Shown here in pieces: positions 1 to 13,042 of a stretch of 64,000 nt of DNA (the first letter of the stretch is position 1; each line of letters begins with the position of its first letter). Position numbers and translations under genes: made by a program. Location of the stretch: contig NC_088179.1 of NCBI RefSeq assembly GCF_028769735.1, forward strand, positions 8,585,950 to 8,649,949, read 5' to 3'. The notes under the pieces were generated by a model, which was not told where the DNA came from, did not search any database, and saw only the letters and a program-made list of their open reading frames with translations. This stretch comes from Zonotrichia leucophrys gambelii (lineage: Eukaryota > Chordata > Aves > Passeriformes > Passerellidae).

Positions 1-3000
1 CTTTCTGCTTAAAAAATGTGGTTAACTCCTTCATTTTGTTCTTGCATTCTCACTCTTAGAAGGGTCCATGAGCTCTTGGACAAGATATATTTTTTCTAGT
101 AAGCACTAGAAATCTGTCTGCACTGTGAACTTCCACACATTTTTCTTAGAATCCTTCAAAACAGCCCAACTCTAAGATTGAATGTTTGGGATCTTCCTTG
201 GCTTCCTTCCTCTCCTCATATTTTATTTAAAATTCTTAATTCTAGGAAATCTAGATGAGATGTAAGCTTTCAGCTCTAATATTCTAGATGCAAATCTTAT
301 TAAATTCCAAGCCCCAAACCAAGCAAGACTGTAAACTGGGAATAAAACTAAAATGAAGATAATCAATCACTCTCAAGTCAGTTCAGCAGCTCATACAGAT
401 GCGTTCTCTGAGGTCTCATCACATTCATATTAATGGACAAATTTGCCTCTTGCATTATATTCCATACATTACACTGTGTAATTAGAAGATAATTGGAAGC
501 AGTAGGCAGCATGCCAATATTTGTAGCATTCAGATATCATTCAGAGCTTCAGTATTTGAGGAAAAGCTTGATTATTTCTCAGAGAGATTTCCAACTATGT
601 CTACGAATTGCAGTCCCCTTCCTCTAGACTTTTAGATTCTGGGAAGCTGAACTACTTGCATGTGCAATGCTAATATTTGTAATTAAAATAAATCCTTAAG
701 GGTCACAGGATTTATCCAGCAGAGGTGATTGTTAGGCCTGCCAGCTGCCCCAGGCTAACCTCAGCATTAAGAGACTGCAAAAGTGTGGTTATCTCAGCCT
801 TGAGGAAAGGCTCAAGGGTGGTAGTTGGGAAGGACAGCATGAAAGAGAGCACAGCCCTGCACACTTCTCCAAGCCAAGGCTACCTGTGACTGCAGGTACA
901 GAACAGTGCCCAGTTCACAGGTTGTGGTAAAGACTTAAAATGTGACTGGGGAAGCTGAATGTGGCATTTGTAAAAGTGAAAAGCTCATCCCTTCAGAGGA
1001 GTAACCATTCACAAGAGCAGCTGATGGAGAATGTTTGCCACACATTAAACAGCCCCGGGTAGCTGTTCCCAGTTAGTCATGCCCTCGGTTATGTTCTTAG
1101 AGGGCTTTTGAATAGCAAGGATTCTCCATGTAAAGACAAACCTCATCCCAAAATAGCAACCTGTTCTCTCCAGGCATGGCCTGTTTTATATTCTTGGCTC
1201 TGTTATGAGACAGTGTCTGCAGAACAAAGCTTGGAGCCCTTTAGTGGGGTAGAACGTTTGAAAACCTGAACTTACAGAACATTTGAAAATCTGAATTTAC
1301 AGAACATTACCTGTCTGCACATATCTGCTTGTGGAGTGGCACCTTGCCCAGAGCAGGTGCAGCTTGCTCAGTCACTGGTTATGAACTCAGTATCTGATAG
1401 CTCTGTTCCATTTAGCACAATTTCCTGATCTCATCCCCTTGTTTGCTGGGTGTGTCTGCACCTTTGCTGCCCAAAGGCTTTGTGGCTATGTCTTCCTGCT
1501 CTGATTCAGAGGTAACTGTTAATTTCCTGTGTGGGTCTCTCACTTTTTGTTCCTGAGTTATTGTTTCCACTTCTCATGGGAGTCATCGGAACTCTGTATA
1601 GAGGAGAAAAAATTATGATGACTTCTAGCTGCAATTTTTTTCCAAATAGTTTCCCAGGTTACAATGCATGGAAATTTTTGAATCCTTAGAGGTATTTGTA
1701 AAAACAAGCTGTTTGAATATTTGTGACTGGCAATCATTACCATATCAGAAATCAGTCTACCCAATTCACCTTTGTGGTCTGTGAATAAGGATGCTCATCT
1801 TCAACCAGGTTCCAAATAGGGTCATGGCAATGGAGGAAAAGCTAGAGAAAAGTATATATTCTAGCAAGTAAGACATCCTGCCTCTTTTGAAGTCCCAAGG
1901 CAGTAGAAAGAAAAGAAAGGAAAAGAAGACACTGACTTAGACCTCTTCCAAAAGCAGTCAATGATTGTCACTTTTTATTTTCCGATATCAGATTGCATTT
2001 ATTGGTTTAGTAAACTTTAAGCATAGCAGAAAATGAAAGACTAGACCTTTTGTCATAAGTTTAGTAGTTCAAATAGCCTGATTTTTTTCCTGACATCTGA
2101 TTCTTAGTTTTCTCCCTTCTTATGGCCAACTAAGAAAAGTTGCCAAAGTTTATTGGCCAAATTGGCTCATTTAACCAGAAGTGAATATCTCACCCACACA
2201 CTAAACCATTGGGATTTCCTCTAATGCAGTAGATGTCAGCTATAACAAGTCCTTATTAATAATTAATTGAATTCCTTTTGGGACTGCCTGAACAATTTTC
2301 TTTGTTTCTTGTCAAGCACAGTGGAGTAGCCTAATTTAGTCTGACTCTATCATGGGCAAAGCACATCCATGCTGTGTGATGTGACCACCCTTTCACCACT
2401 TTCCCTGTGCCATGGCTTGAAGCCTTTAAAGAAGGGCTCATAAATGGAGATTTTTCACGTTGTCTTGAGATTGTGAGGGTTTAAAACCATTGGGGTGGCA
2501 AGAGACACACGTGTGTGTTCTGGGTGTTTTAGTACCTCTGATGATCATGCTCTGGTAGCACACTGGGAGTGCCACAGCCTATGGGGCTTAGGGCCTCAGG
2601 GGGTTTGTTCCAGGGAGTCACTCAGGGGGTTGTGGTGTGTGGTGCCTCCTCTGGCTTGCCCCTTGAATGCTCAGGCCAGGATGAGTGGTGTTACTGGGCT
2701 GTGCTCCCCTCTCAGCCCTGCTCAGTGGGTAATGGTGTTCTTGTCACCAACCTTACATGCTGGCAGGGCAGCGCTTTTGGGGCAGGTTGTGGTGAAAGAC
2801 AGTGAGACAGATGCTCTGCTCTATCCATGACTCTGGAAGCTCTGTGGCTTCCCATGCAGTTTGAGATGAGTTGATGTGGTGTATTTAGAGCAGCCCTGCT
2901 CCCTGCCTGCCTCCGGCCACCCCAGATGGCTGCAGGGTCCTGTTCCTGGCTGCTGTCTAAGCTGGGGGCCAGGCAAGCTTGGGCTGACAGCACTGCTGGC

Positions 3001-4067
3001 AACAGCCAAGGCATTCCAAGTCTGAGACTTAGCTGGAGGGGTTTTATCAACATAAACATGGCAAACCCTAACAGAGTCCAGCACTTGTCCCTGTTGGCCC
3101 TGTTAAAAATAATGATGTGTTAAGCTGGTCGAGTAAATGGACTACTCACAGTCAATCAGAGTGGGAATTTTGATGTGAGTCACTTCTTACACTTGCTCTT
3201 AGTTACAGCTCCAGTAAGTCTCAGTTGTATTAAAGAGACCTAAATTAGTTTCAAAAGGAGCAGAGGAGGAAAGTGTTTCATTCTCTGATCAGCCCTCAGT
3301 TTCTAACCACTATTTTCCTTGTTCAGATATGCAGGAAATAATATTCTGCAAAAAAAGAATACAAAAAATTACAGAGGGTCGTTAGTATTCTTTAGTTTAT
3401 TTGTTATATGTCACTAATGTGGAGTGAGATTTATTTATTTGTTTGGGTTCCAAAGGACAAATGTCATTTGTTTTGCCTGAAGGCTTTAGTTTGGTGAAGT
3501 TATTTTCCTGGTTCCAGCCCTGTTCTTTCCAGGACATGTGTCCTGCTATTTGAACTTTCCCTTGAGCTGAATAGACAGAGCTGAGCTGGAGTTCGTGTCC
3601 TGACCTGCACCCAAAGTTGCATGAGATTGTTTTAAAAGCAAGACCTTGAGGATTTGAGCAGCTTTTGTCTCCCTGAGGAGATATGGAATACATAAAATCT
3701 CTGAATCTACATATTTTATTCCTCAACCTGAATAGGTTTTGCCTTTTCATCCTACTGGGATAGAAAACTTGTGCTCTCTCAGGATTTCCTGGCTCATGGG
3801 GAGTCTCAGCTCCTGCAAAGGCCATAAGTAGCTGCACATCAGCAACTACCTGAAATCCTGTGGAGCAGGATTCTGCTTGGTCTAAAAGAGCTGGGACAGT
3901 GAGGACATGAGGATGGGGCTGACAGGGCTCACACAGACCTGCTTTGATGACAAGAACTGCCAATTCTTCTGAGATACCCTTGAGGTACCTTAAGGGAATC
4001 TCCCTTCCTGTGAGAGCATCCACAAAACTTACCCACTTTTGCCTAGATTGGACCATAAATCTCACCT
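1..4067. other. Non-coding intergenic DNA
   Basis: Mostly A/T-rich unique sequence with scattered stops in all frames. The 25-bp duplication at 1251 is the only clear structure. The stretch 2490..3070 is richer in GC. The minus frame 3397..4065 (222 codons) has no family resemblance that I can recognise and no start context or splice evidence to support it. Confidence 0.7.
1251..1310. repeat. 25-bp tandem duplication
   Basis: AGAAC(G/A)TTTGAAAA(C/T)CTGAA(C/T)TTAC occurs at 1251 and 1276, and a third start, AGAACATTAC, is at 1301. The copies differ at three positions. Confidence 0.9.
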
Positions 4068-4487
4068 TTTTAGAATCAGAGAAGCACAGAAAGGGAACTT
4101 AAAAATCATCTAATTCCACCCCCTGCCATAGGCAGGGATGCCATTCCCTAGCTCAGGGTGATCAGAGCCCCACTTGACCTGTCTTAGAACACTTCCAGGG
4201 ATGGGGCATCCAAAACTGTTCTGGGCAGCCTGTTCCAGTGCCTCACCACACTGACAGTAAAGAAATTCTTCCTAACCTCTATCTAAACCTGTCCTCTTTC
4301 ACTTTAAATCCCTTGCCTCTTGTTCTGTCACAATCTGCCTATATGAAGAGTCCTTCTTTCTCCTTTTTATAAGCCTCTTTTATATGGTATTAAAAAACCT
4401 GCACTGTGTCCATTTTTTGGGTTTTTGCCATCCTCTGTGTCTTTATAATTTGCAAGTGATTTTAGGAATCCCTTGCTTCAAGTCCTC
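4068..4487 (-). mobile_element. CR1 LINE, 5'-truncated 3' end
   Basis: Read on the minus strand, this matches the 3' end of bird CR1 as I know it: AGGAAGAATTTC, an ACTG-TGAGG-like GGTGAGGCACTGGAACAGG, then CCAGGGATGGGGCATCC-like text, GGCAGGGGGTGG, and TAGATGATTTTTAAG. It ends with a GATTCT-like tail near 4068. The recognisable part is 4068..4390. The section 4357..4487 is shared in inverted form with 5301..5426. No reverse transcriptase frame remains. Confidence 0.85.
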
Positions 4488-5300
4488 AAACTTTGCTGTG
4501 TAGCTGTAGAGTGCTAAGGCTATATCACAGTTTGCTTTCCCTGTGTGAATGAATTCTGCATCTGAATCCAATGCTTTACTTCAGAGCTCTGCTGCCTTTG
4601 TAGTTTCAGGCTTAGCTGGAAATTGCTTCTCAGATTTTGAAATCCCTGCTCAAATTTTGTCTGGAATGGAGATACAGGTTTGAAACATGAAGCTGAATTC
4701 TTGTTCTCACCCTGGCTTCCAAGGTGAGCAGGGTTTTGCTGCTGCTGCTGTGTGCAAGGCTGAGGAATCCTGGTGAAAGGCACTACAAAAGTTGACTCTC
4801 ACCTCTAGTGAAGATGACTACTGGAGAACCAGCTAAGCTGCTTCCTTTTCCTCAGTGAGAATTAACTACTTCAGGTATTAATTATTCAAAGCTGATATTT
4901 CTGCACTATTTAGGAAGAATCTGGTGGCCTGAATGGCTCCAAGAATAGCTTCCCTTTGTTATTTTTTAATGTGAATCTTTTTGTTAGTTTCATCACCCAG
5001 GGATGTTCTTGCTAAAGCTGTGTACATCACCCTGCCTGAAAACACATGAAGCATTAAACATCTTAGCCCAATGTTTTCACCTGAATGTTCAGGGCTAAAC
5101 AGACAGCAATTTCTAAGGTCAAAGTATCTCTACCTAAGTGTATCTACAGAAATACAGGTACAGGACTGTGAGATTTTAATGCTGTTTTTGTAAACAAATG
5201 GCCTGCAAGCTGCCTAATCCATTGGTTGCATGTGGAATGCAAATCTTCCTGCAGGCAGGAGAGACTGCAGCTGCTGCAGGCTTGTCTTGGGTTACAGCAA

Positions 5301-5426
5301 GGACTTGAAGCAGGTGATTCCTAAAATCACTTACACATTATAAAGACACATAGGATGACAAAAAAATGGACACAGTGCGGGTCTTTTAATGTGCCATATA
5401 AAAGGGGCTTATAAAAAGGGGGGAGA
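5301..5426 (+). repeat. Inverted partner of the CR1 5' section
   Basis: The reverse complement of this segment matches 4357..4487 over about 125 bp with small indels, by eye roughly 85% alike. Shared blocks include CACTGTGTCCATTTTTT, TGTGTCTTTATAAT and AAGTGATTTTAGGAATC. It lacks the CR1 3' tail. It may be a second, older CR1 piece in the opposite orientation or a local inverted duplication. Confidence 0.75.
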
Positions 5427-8400
5427 GGCTGTGAGAAGTTTTAATTTTACTTTCAGTGAAAGTCTGTTAGACTCACACAACCAAATGAACTCACAGGCAG
5501 ATACATATTGACTGAAACAGCATGAAGACATTTCCTGCTTTCTTCCTGCCCTTGAAGCCTAAACCTTGGGCCTAAATCTAAACTAATAGGTGAAGAATTT
5601 AGGAATATTATTGTAAAGCTGTACGTAGCTTTCAAATATACTTCAGCTTCTAGTCCTGTGTCTTTCCTGGCCCTCCCAGCCAGGGAAAAGAGTTTCCCCT
5701 GTGTATGTTTTTTCCCCTTAGGCTGGCAGGGAGGTGCTGGTACTGCCAGGGGGTTCAGCAGGGCAGAAGACCAGAGAAGATATGAAAGATGGCTCCACAG
5801 GTCACTGAAGATCCTGTGGTGAGGTGTTTGTGTCTGTCACCCTGTTCCATCTCCACCTGCTCCACTCCATGTCTCTCCCTGCTCTGCCTCAGGCTCCTTT
5901 GGTGCTCACTGGACCCACATAGAAACTGATTTAATGAGTGATCTGAAAGCCTCACTGGTTTCATTCTGCGAGAAATTCTGTTGGCACCTGGCAGATCTCA
6001 GCACGAGGGTGGGCTGTGCAGCTGGGAGCAGGAACAGGAGAAAGGAGAAATGCAGAGGAGAGGGACAGATTTCTGTCTCAGCTGTGACCAAACACTGCTG
6101 CCTGTGAAACTGCGAGTGCAGTCTGAGCAGAAAGGCTGATCCAGGACAGAGCCCTGGATCCTGGAGGGTTTGGTGGTGATGGAATGCAAGACATCTAAAT
6201 CCTGCACTTCACAAAGATAACAAGTGCTGCATGCTATCACAAATCACCCTCCAGTGTCTAGGGTCACTTGCTTCTCTGCAGATGAATTAAAAGTGGAAGG
6301 TAGTCTCTTCAAGATGTTCTTAGGACTTGATAATGAGCTATCAAATGTTGCTTGGTTGCAGTGCCACACATCAGAAGTTGTAATAGAAGAGAGGACAACC
6401 TTTCCCTGTATAATATTTGACATATTATAATACACACTATACTACTTCCTTTGGCTTTCCCAAGCAAATCATTATGGAGGCTGATTTTGTCTGCCCACAT
6501 CTGCAGGTCAGGATAGTTGCATTTAGATTATGCCTGTTGATTATTTTATGTTATGTAAATACAGAAGTGTTGGGAAATATTTATTGATTTAGGGGAGTGT
6601 CCACCCTGCTCCAAGTTTACATGTGAACCTGAAAAGTTCTGTATAAGATCTGTTTTATGTGAAGAAATAAAATGTGAAGATTTTCTAAAATTATCCACAA
6701 ACAAAAGCCACACATCTAATTAATATTTCCAAGTATCATGGCTAAAGCTCTGTTTCTGAGGGGATGAAATTTGCTCACTCATGATTTAATGATTTTTCCC
6801 TTCCAATGAGTGAGACATCAGGCTTTATCTCAGCTGCAGTCTTTGTGGCGGCAGAGGGAATTCTGTCTGCTTTAGAGGATCTTTGCTCTTCAACCCATTT
6901 TTGAATGCTACATTTTTCCAAGACTGTGTTGGGATTCTGATACAGTGATTGCTGTCTTTCACAGCCATGACTTCCTGAATTGTCCTTCTCCGAGTCTTCA
7001 GTAGCTGTCTGTAGAGAGAAATGAACGCACAGGGGAATGGGAAAAACCCTAAAAAATAAAAAAAAAGAGAAAGAAAGAAAGAACTTTACCATTATGGGAT
7101 TTTGGTGGTTCTGTTCACTTTTTTTCCAAATTTGATAAAATGGGTTCTGGTTACTCCTCCCTGGAGGACCTAATGGCTGAAAACCCAGAGCAGGGAGAAA
7201 CCTGAAGAAGCTTATGTTTACTTTTTGTAAAGTACAAAAATCTTACTGGCAAAAGAATGAGTTTAACCTTACAGGAACTCAGCAGTGCTTTTGGCACTGT
7301 CTTCCCTGAGGTCTTTTGGTTACCAAACAAATCAGTGCACACAAAAGTGCAAAAGAGCAAAGTGGAACCCAATCCCCACCTGCAGCCAGGCAGCTCCAGC
7401 CCCGCAGTCACGTCCGCAGGGCTGAGCAGATAAGGCATGGTTATTTGATAGCTGAGAATGACTGATGAGCTCTGGGAGGACTTTTCCAACTCTTTATAGC
7501 AGCTAAACCCATGCCTGAAGTACACATGAACCCTGGACTCATCTGAAAAACCATTTTCCTTGTTCCATGACCTCCTTGACTTTCCTTGCTAAAACTGCAT
7601 TCATTATTTTCACTCTTTCCCAGCACTGGTGTGCCCAGCACAACAGGAGGATACTGGGTGGGTAGGAACACATCCCAAGGGAATTTCCCCCTCCACAATT
7701 CCCTAGACCCCCTCTCCCAGGCTGGCAGCCCAGGATTCCTTTCTAGATCCTGCTTTCTAAAAGTTCCAAGGAGTGCAGTGATGAACCAGGGAGCCCAGCA
7801 CTGCTCCTGCAGAGGTGCCCACCATCCTGCTGCCCCAAGGGCCTTGCAAAATAGGAAAACAAATAGTTAAAAAATAGTAAAATAAACAGTAAAAATAAAT
7901 CAAAAGGGTATGTTTTACAGCTCAATAGAATAATTTAATATTTGTAATTGCAAACACGTACAGAATGCCAAGGCTCCCTAGGAAACTCCCAATAATTAAC
8001 TGGCCTACATTTCCAGACTTAAAAATTGTGTATGGATTCTGATTTTTGAAGAGATTGTGAGGTGCAAGTCACTAAAGCCATAAAGCACTTTGCAAGGTTT
8101 AATACATATTTGTAATTACCCCAGGAAAATGGAATACTGTAATAAAAAGACCTTGAAATCTATTAGTATAACCATAGGTCCCAACCTACATTCTACAATA
8201 AGCCACAAATCAGATGGGAGTTCTTCTACAATGCTGGCATGTCAATAAGGAGAAAAAGGCTTATATAATTATTTTTTCTTTAATATGGGAGCTTCCAGAA
8301 GCCAGCAGTAACTTGAATCTGTTGTTGCCTGAAGTACAAAACCAGCTTATTTGAGAAAAACCTGTTGAAGAATTGTTCTTTTCTGGAGGTGGATAGAATA

Positions 8401-9237
8401 TAAATGTAGAGGTAAACTTTGTAATATTTGTCTTTTGCTAAAATACACCAAATGTTTGGTTTCTTTACCTGATCCAGTGATAGACTGAGGGCATTTCTCT
8501 GGCAGAGCCAGCAAACTGAGGAAGGTAAATGAGTCTGAACATTGCCAAGGACTATATAAGAATGTGACAATTAACTGGGATGGGGGAATACATGTAAATA
8601 CTGTTTGACAGAAAGGAAAATGTTACCAATGTTTCTGTGTTGAAAAAACACACTGGTAAAAACAGGAGCTTTAGTGAGACATTGTGAAAAGCAAACATGG
8701 AATTAGGGAAGAAATTATCAAGTTGCAGCAGTAAAATTGGGAAAGTGAAAGACAATTTCATAACAATAATCAATTGTGTTTTGCTTTGTAAAAGAAGAAT
8801 GGTAGTTTGGAGGATGTTGAATGGTTGGAGAGCTGTTTTCCATTGAATGTATATGACTTTTGTAGACACTGATTTCTCAGAACCCGAAAAGCTGCATAGT
8901 TATACAAGCTCCTGGAGAGATAAATTATCTGCAAGGACTGAATTAAGTACTGGTCATTGTCTCTGGAAACCATGGAGGACATGAACATGTGAGAGGTGTA
9001 TTTGTCACTGTTTTGTGCAAAAGTGTAGGCACACAGTTTGTGGTGATTGGGATGGGTTTGAGCCTCATCCCCAATGGGCACAGCTGTGAGCAGCAGGTGA
9101 GCAGCACTGACAGCAATGAGCCATGGAGTGCCCAGGGGCACTGACCAACCACCAAAGGGAACAGAGGGCACACAGGGGCAGGGCAGCAACAGGAGGGGAT
9201 AAAAGGCTGGGCTAAGGAACAAGGAGGGCAGCTGCTT
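5427..9237. other. Non-coding intergenic DNA
   Basis: Unique sequence with short A-rich runs (7045..7090 and 7850..7910). No gene or repeat family recognised. Confidence 0.7.
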
Positions 9238-9361
9238 GCAGCCTTCTGAAGTGATGGTCCTCTGTATGAGCAGACACCTGAAGCCTTCTGATGTGGTAAG
9301 GTGTTATTCTGGATGGGTTGAAGCTTTCTGATATTATGTGATGATACTCTGTGTATCATGT
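9238..9361. repeat. Three-copy tandem repeat, about 41-bp unit
   Basis: Units start at 9238, 9280 and 9320 with G(C/A)AGC(C/T)TTCTGA. The first two are close; the third is more diverged. Confidence 0.7.
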
Positions 9362-9507
9362 CCATCTCAACTGTGACATAAAAGGAGATCTGTGCTTTCT
9401 GAGTTTGTAGTTCAGGGTTTCAGCAGATCATCATCCGCAGCCCAAAAGAGCATCCTTGGCCCTGCCGAGCACCAGGCACTGCTGCCCTGTTCACTCTCAC
9501 GCGTGTG

Positions 9508-9600
9508 CCACCATCCCATGTGCATCCATCCCCTGTGTATCCATCCCCTGTGCCCCCGTCCCATGTACATCCATGTACATCCTCCATTCCCGGTGCATCC
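9508..9600. repeat. Degenerate short tandem repeat, CCCATGTGCATCCAT type
   Basis: Variants of CATCCC(C/A)TGTG(T/C)AT recur six or more times with units of 12 to 16 bp. It directly precedes a CpG-rich patch. Confidence 0.7.
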
Positions 9601-9850
9601 AGGAGGACAGTGCACGGGTCCAGCCGGAGCAGCACACCCCCGTGGAGATGCCCACAGCTCTCCATGCGGAGGCTCAGCAGGAGCTGGCCCCTGCCGGATC
9701 CCGGTGCCCATCCCCGGTGTGTGTCCTGCCCGGCCGAGCAGGGCTGTGTCCGGCTGGCCGGGGTGTCCCAAGCGTGGGATCGTGTTGACCTCTAGTGGCT
9801 GCAGCGGGGACCTTGGGGCGGGTGCAGCCGGCGGGATCCGGACCTGTCAT
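9595..9850. promoter_or_regulatory. Orphan CpG-rich patch
   Basis: I count about 19 CpG dinucleotides in roughly 255 bp, in a region where CpG is otherwise rare. The patch has no TATA box, splice signal or open frame that I can tie to a gene. It could be a small unannotated promoter, a regulatory island or simply GC-rich repeat debris. Confidence 0.35.
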
Positions 9851-10378
9851 CCTGCACAGACACCGCTCAACGCATCGCTCATTTCTTGTTTAGATTTCTT
9901 TTTTCACATTCTGCATTTAATCTATTGATGGTTTATGGGGACCTTTTCCCAGAGTGTGTTTGTTTTCCATACAGAATGTCGTGGCTGTCTGCTCTAGGGC
10001 AATGTGTTATAAAAGCCCTAATAAAAAGCCCTAATCCATGTCTTCATGTTCTCCTTACCCTCATGGAACTTCCTTTCATGATGTGCTTGGGCCCTTCCAC
10101 ATTCATGAGGAGCAGATTTCCACCCTCAGGAGCACCTTGGGAAAGGCTGCTCAGGAAGGAGAACAGGACGTGCCTGAGCTCAGCTCTCCCCAGCCATTGC
10201 ATTAGAAACAGCAATGTGACAATTTGCAATGCATATTTCAGATGTGCACTTATCTTTCAGCCAAGGCCTTGAAATTTTTATTGAGGGAGCACAAATTTCT
10301 GGCCATCTCACACGTTTCTGTGAAGCAGCTCTTTCTGGAGCATTTTCCCTCTTCAGGAGAAGCCTGTAGTGATTCTGG

Positions 10379-10519
10379 CAGCCCAGGCAGAACCAAGGGA
10401 TCACTTGTGATCTTGTGTGGGTGTGACAACTGCTCTATCTTCTTTCCTGGTGCTGCTGACAGCCCAGGCAGAACCAAGGGATCACTTGAGATCCTGTGTG
10501 GGTGTGACAGCTGTTCTTC
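10379..10519. repeat. 81-bp tandem duplication, partly diverged
   Basis: AGCCCAGGCAGAACCAAGG occurs at 10380 and 10461. The match continues through GGGATCACTTG-GATC-TGTGTGGGTGTGACA with a few differences. The second copy is cut short near 10519. Confidence 0.9.
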
Positions 10520-12999
10520 ATTGTGGTGGCCCCAAGGGAGCCCTCATCATGCAATTGCTAGGCTGAAGCTGAACAGGCCCTGTTCCTGTGTCACAAAAAA
10601 AGCAGAATTTTGGCCTCACTAAAATCTGTGAAGGCTGTCAGAGGGTGGCAACGTTTATCCCAAACCTTATCTCATAATTTAGCTGTAATTGAATCCGGCC
10701 CTGAGAGCCTCAGTTTGGAAAATGAGAAATGGGCTGTCTCTTACGTCTCTAACCAAAAGTGGGCATAAATAATTGATAATAGATCAAATTTGCTGAATTG
10801 TATAAAGGAAGTAATCTGTTTTCTTGCCAGCTGTTATGCTGAATAACTGAGAGGTTTTAGTGGAGACAGATGACAATGTTCAACATCAGTTGCTTCATGC
10901 ACATTGTTCTTATCATTGTTTGTAATTTGAAAATTGTGCTGGGGGCTAGAGGAGATTAACAATACGAAAGTGAGTACCAGGGAAAACAACTTGGCTCTCT
11001 GAAATGGAAGAAAACCAGAATAATGTGTCTGGCACATCACAGGAGCCCTGAGGAAGCTTCAGAGCTTGTCCTCCAGCTGGGAGCCTGCCACTGCTTGTGC
11101 AGGGTGTGTCTGGCAGGGCCTCCAAGGCTGCTGCGCTCTGGTGCATTCCTCACCCTCATCCCTCTTGTGCACAAACTGCAGGGCCAACACCTTTGTTCTT
11201 TTATAGAGAGGGCAGCTCTTCGCTGGCCTCCAGATGTTTACAGCTGCAAAATGGCTGAACCAGAGGTGATCTGCCTGATAACTTGTATTCTTTTCAGTTA
11301 TACCACCTGGCTTAAATAAAAGATTGCCTCTTCTCACACCTGAAAAGAAAATAGTGAGGTGAAGAGGATCATGACTGCGTGGATAGGGAGATGAATGTAA
11401 CACAAATTAATGTCAATGAGGAGAGGAGGCTGTTTCCTCTCTTCTTGTCAGCCTTTTCCTGCAATTGGAAGCTATTTTGTAATTTGCTTTCCATGTGTAG
11501 TTTGGGGGCTCATGATCTTAGGATGATAGGAATCAAACATTTTCCATGAGCATTATTTGCTTATATTGGATCTCATTTGCAAATTAATAACCTACATTTA
11601 GTTTTTCTGATATTAATCTCACCTAACACACGCTTGAGCAAAGAGATGTTAGTCTTGGGCTTCTATTTAAGGTAGTCAGTATCACAGCAGTGTCTTCTGC
11701 TTTCACCTTTTGATGCAAGACTTCAGCTCAGTGGGTGAAATCCCAGCTCTTAAAAACAATGGGAAGAGTCCCTTTTGCATGAGGTGGTTGGATTTCAGTC
11801 TTTGGCTCTAACAGCCGCTATAAAACATTTTATGTTACATTAACCTTTCCAGCTCTGTCATTAGACCTCTGAATGGCAGACTCAAGTATGTTTGCTAATT
11901 GATAAGCAGACTCTTAAAAGTGCTCGATTGTTAAGAGTGAATTAAAAAAACAAATGCAAGAAGGTGATGGCAAATTCAGACAGCTAAAAAGCACATCTTA
12001 AGGATGCAGCTGGTTTTGTTTAAACAGGAGGCTTGCAACTGGTGTTGCTCATCAGTGATGTGATGTTCTTGTCGCCTTCTGCTGTAAAGAGTTTTGCTCT
12101 AATAAATGTCAGAGCTTGTGTTTACATTTAAGAAGGAAAAGGAAAGTGTGATTTTTGTTTCTGTGGTCTGATTTTGGCAGACTGCCTTTCTAGTATGCAA
12201 TTTGAGTTGAAACCAGAAACCTTGAACACTGTAGTACATTTGTTGACTTCTGTTTCCAGTGCTTTTATTGCTTCTTTACCAGGTGTGCATTCAAATGAAA
12301 ACAATGTTCTTTCAAAGCCACAGCTGCTATTTGCAAGAGAAAGCTAAAAGGTATTTGTAGAGAAACCTGTGTTTTGTGGTTTCTTATTAACAAAGTCACA
12401 GTTCTGGAAAGCTTTGTGGTACTTGTGCTGAATTTCATGTTGCTTCTGAAGCTCTCTTCCTCAAATATGTAGTTATGTAAACTCGTGAAACTGAAAAAGG
12501 AGGGAGAATGGAGCATAATCAGATTAATTTGTGTATATTGTTGGAGTTATATTGCTTGAGATGCTCTGATCAGAGAAACAGGCTAGAGAAATGTTAAGAA
12601 ATTTGTACATCAGAGACGTACAAGTGCTGCTGCCGCCTCTTATCTCCCACTGCTGTGTTCCATGGCTGGTATTGCAAAGCACAGATTTAACCAGGAGGAA
12701 GCTGCAGTCATCCCTTTGCAAACATTAATTTGATTATCTACTCCCCATGCAGCATTATGATGTATTTGCAACTTGCATGACGAATACTTTTTATGCTGGA
12801 ATTAATTATTTCCTAAAGTCAATCCCAATCACTTTTGGTCTTTCTAGCTGTAGGATGTTTATGGGTGAGTTGAAACCTCCTCAAGCTATGAAAATAATCC
12901 CTGTGTAAGTTTGAGCTACACTCCTTTATAATGACACCATTTGGCTGGCTTTGGAGTAGTTTAAATTGTTGCACAAAAATTTGCATTCTCTCTTCATTT

Positions 13000-13042
13000 T
13001 GAAGTAACAATCTTGGCTATTGAAGTAACAATCAATGGCTAT
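13000..13042. repeat. Short tandem duplication, about 21 bp
   Basis: TGAAGTAACAATC(TT/AA)TGGCTAT occurs twice in a row with a small difference. Confidence 0.85.

Noticed and set aside
3397..4065. 222-codon minus frame directly past the CR1 3' end
   Set aside because: I recognise no domain or family. It is outside the CR1 coding region, has no splice or promoter support, and its amino-acid make-up does not look selected. A translated database search with a strong hit would revive it.
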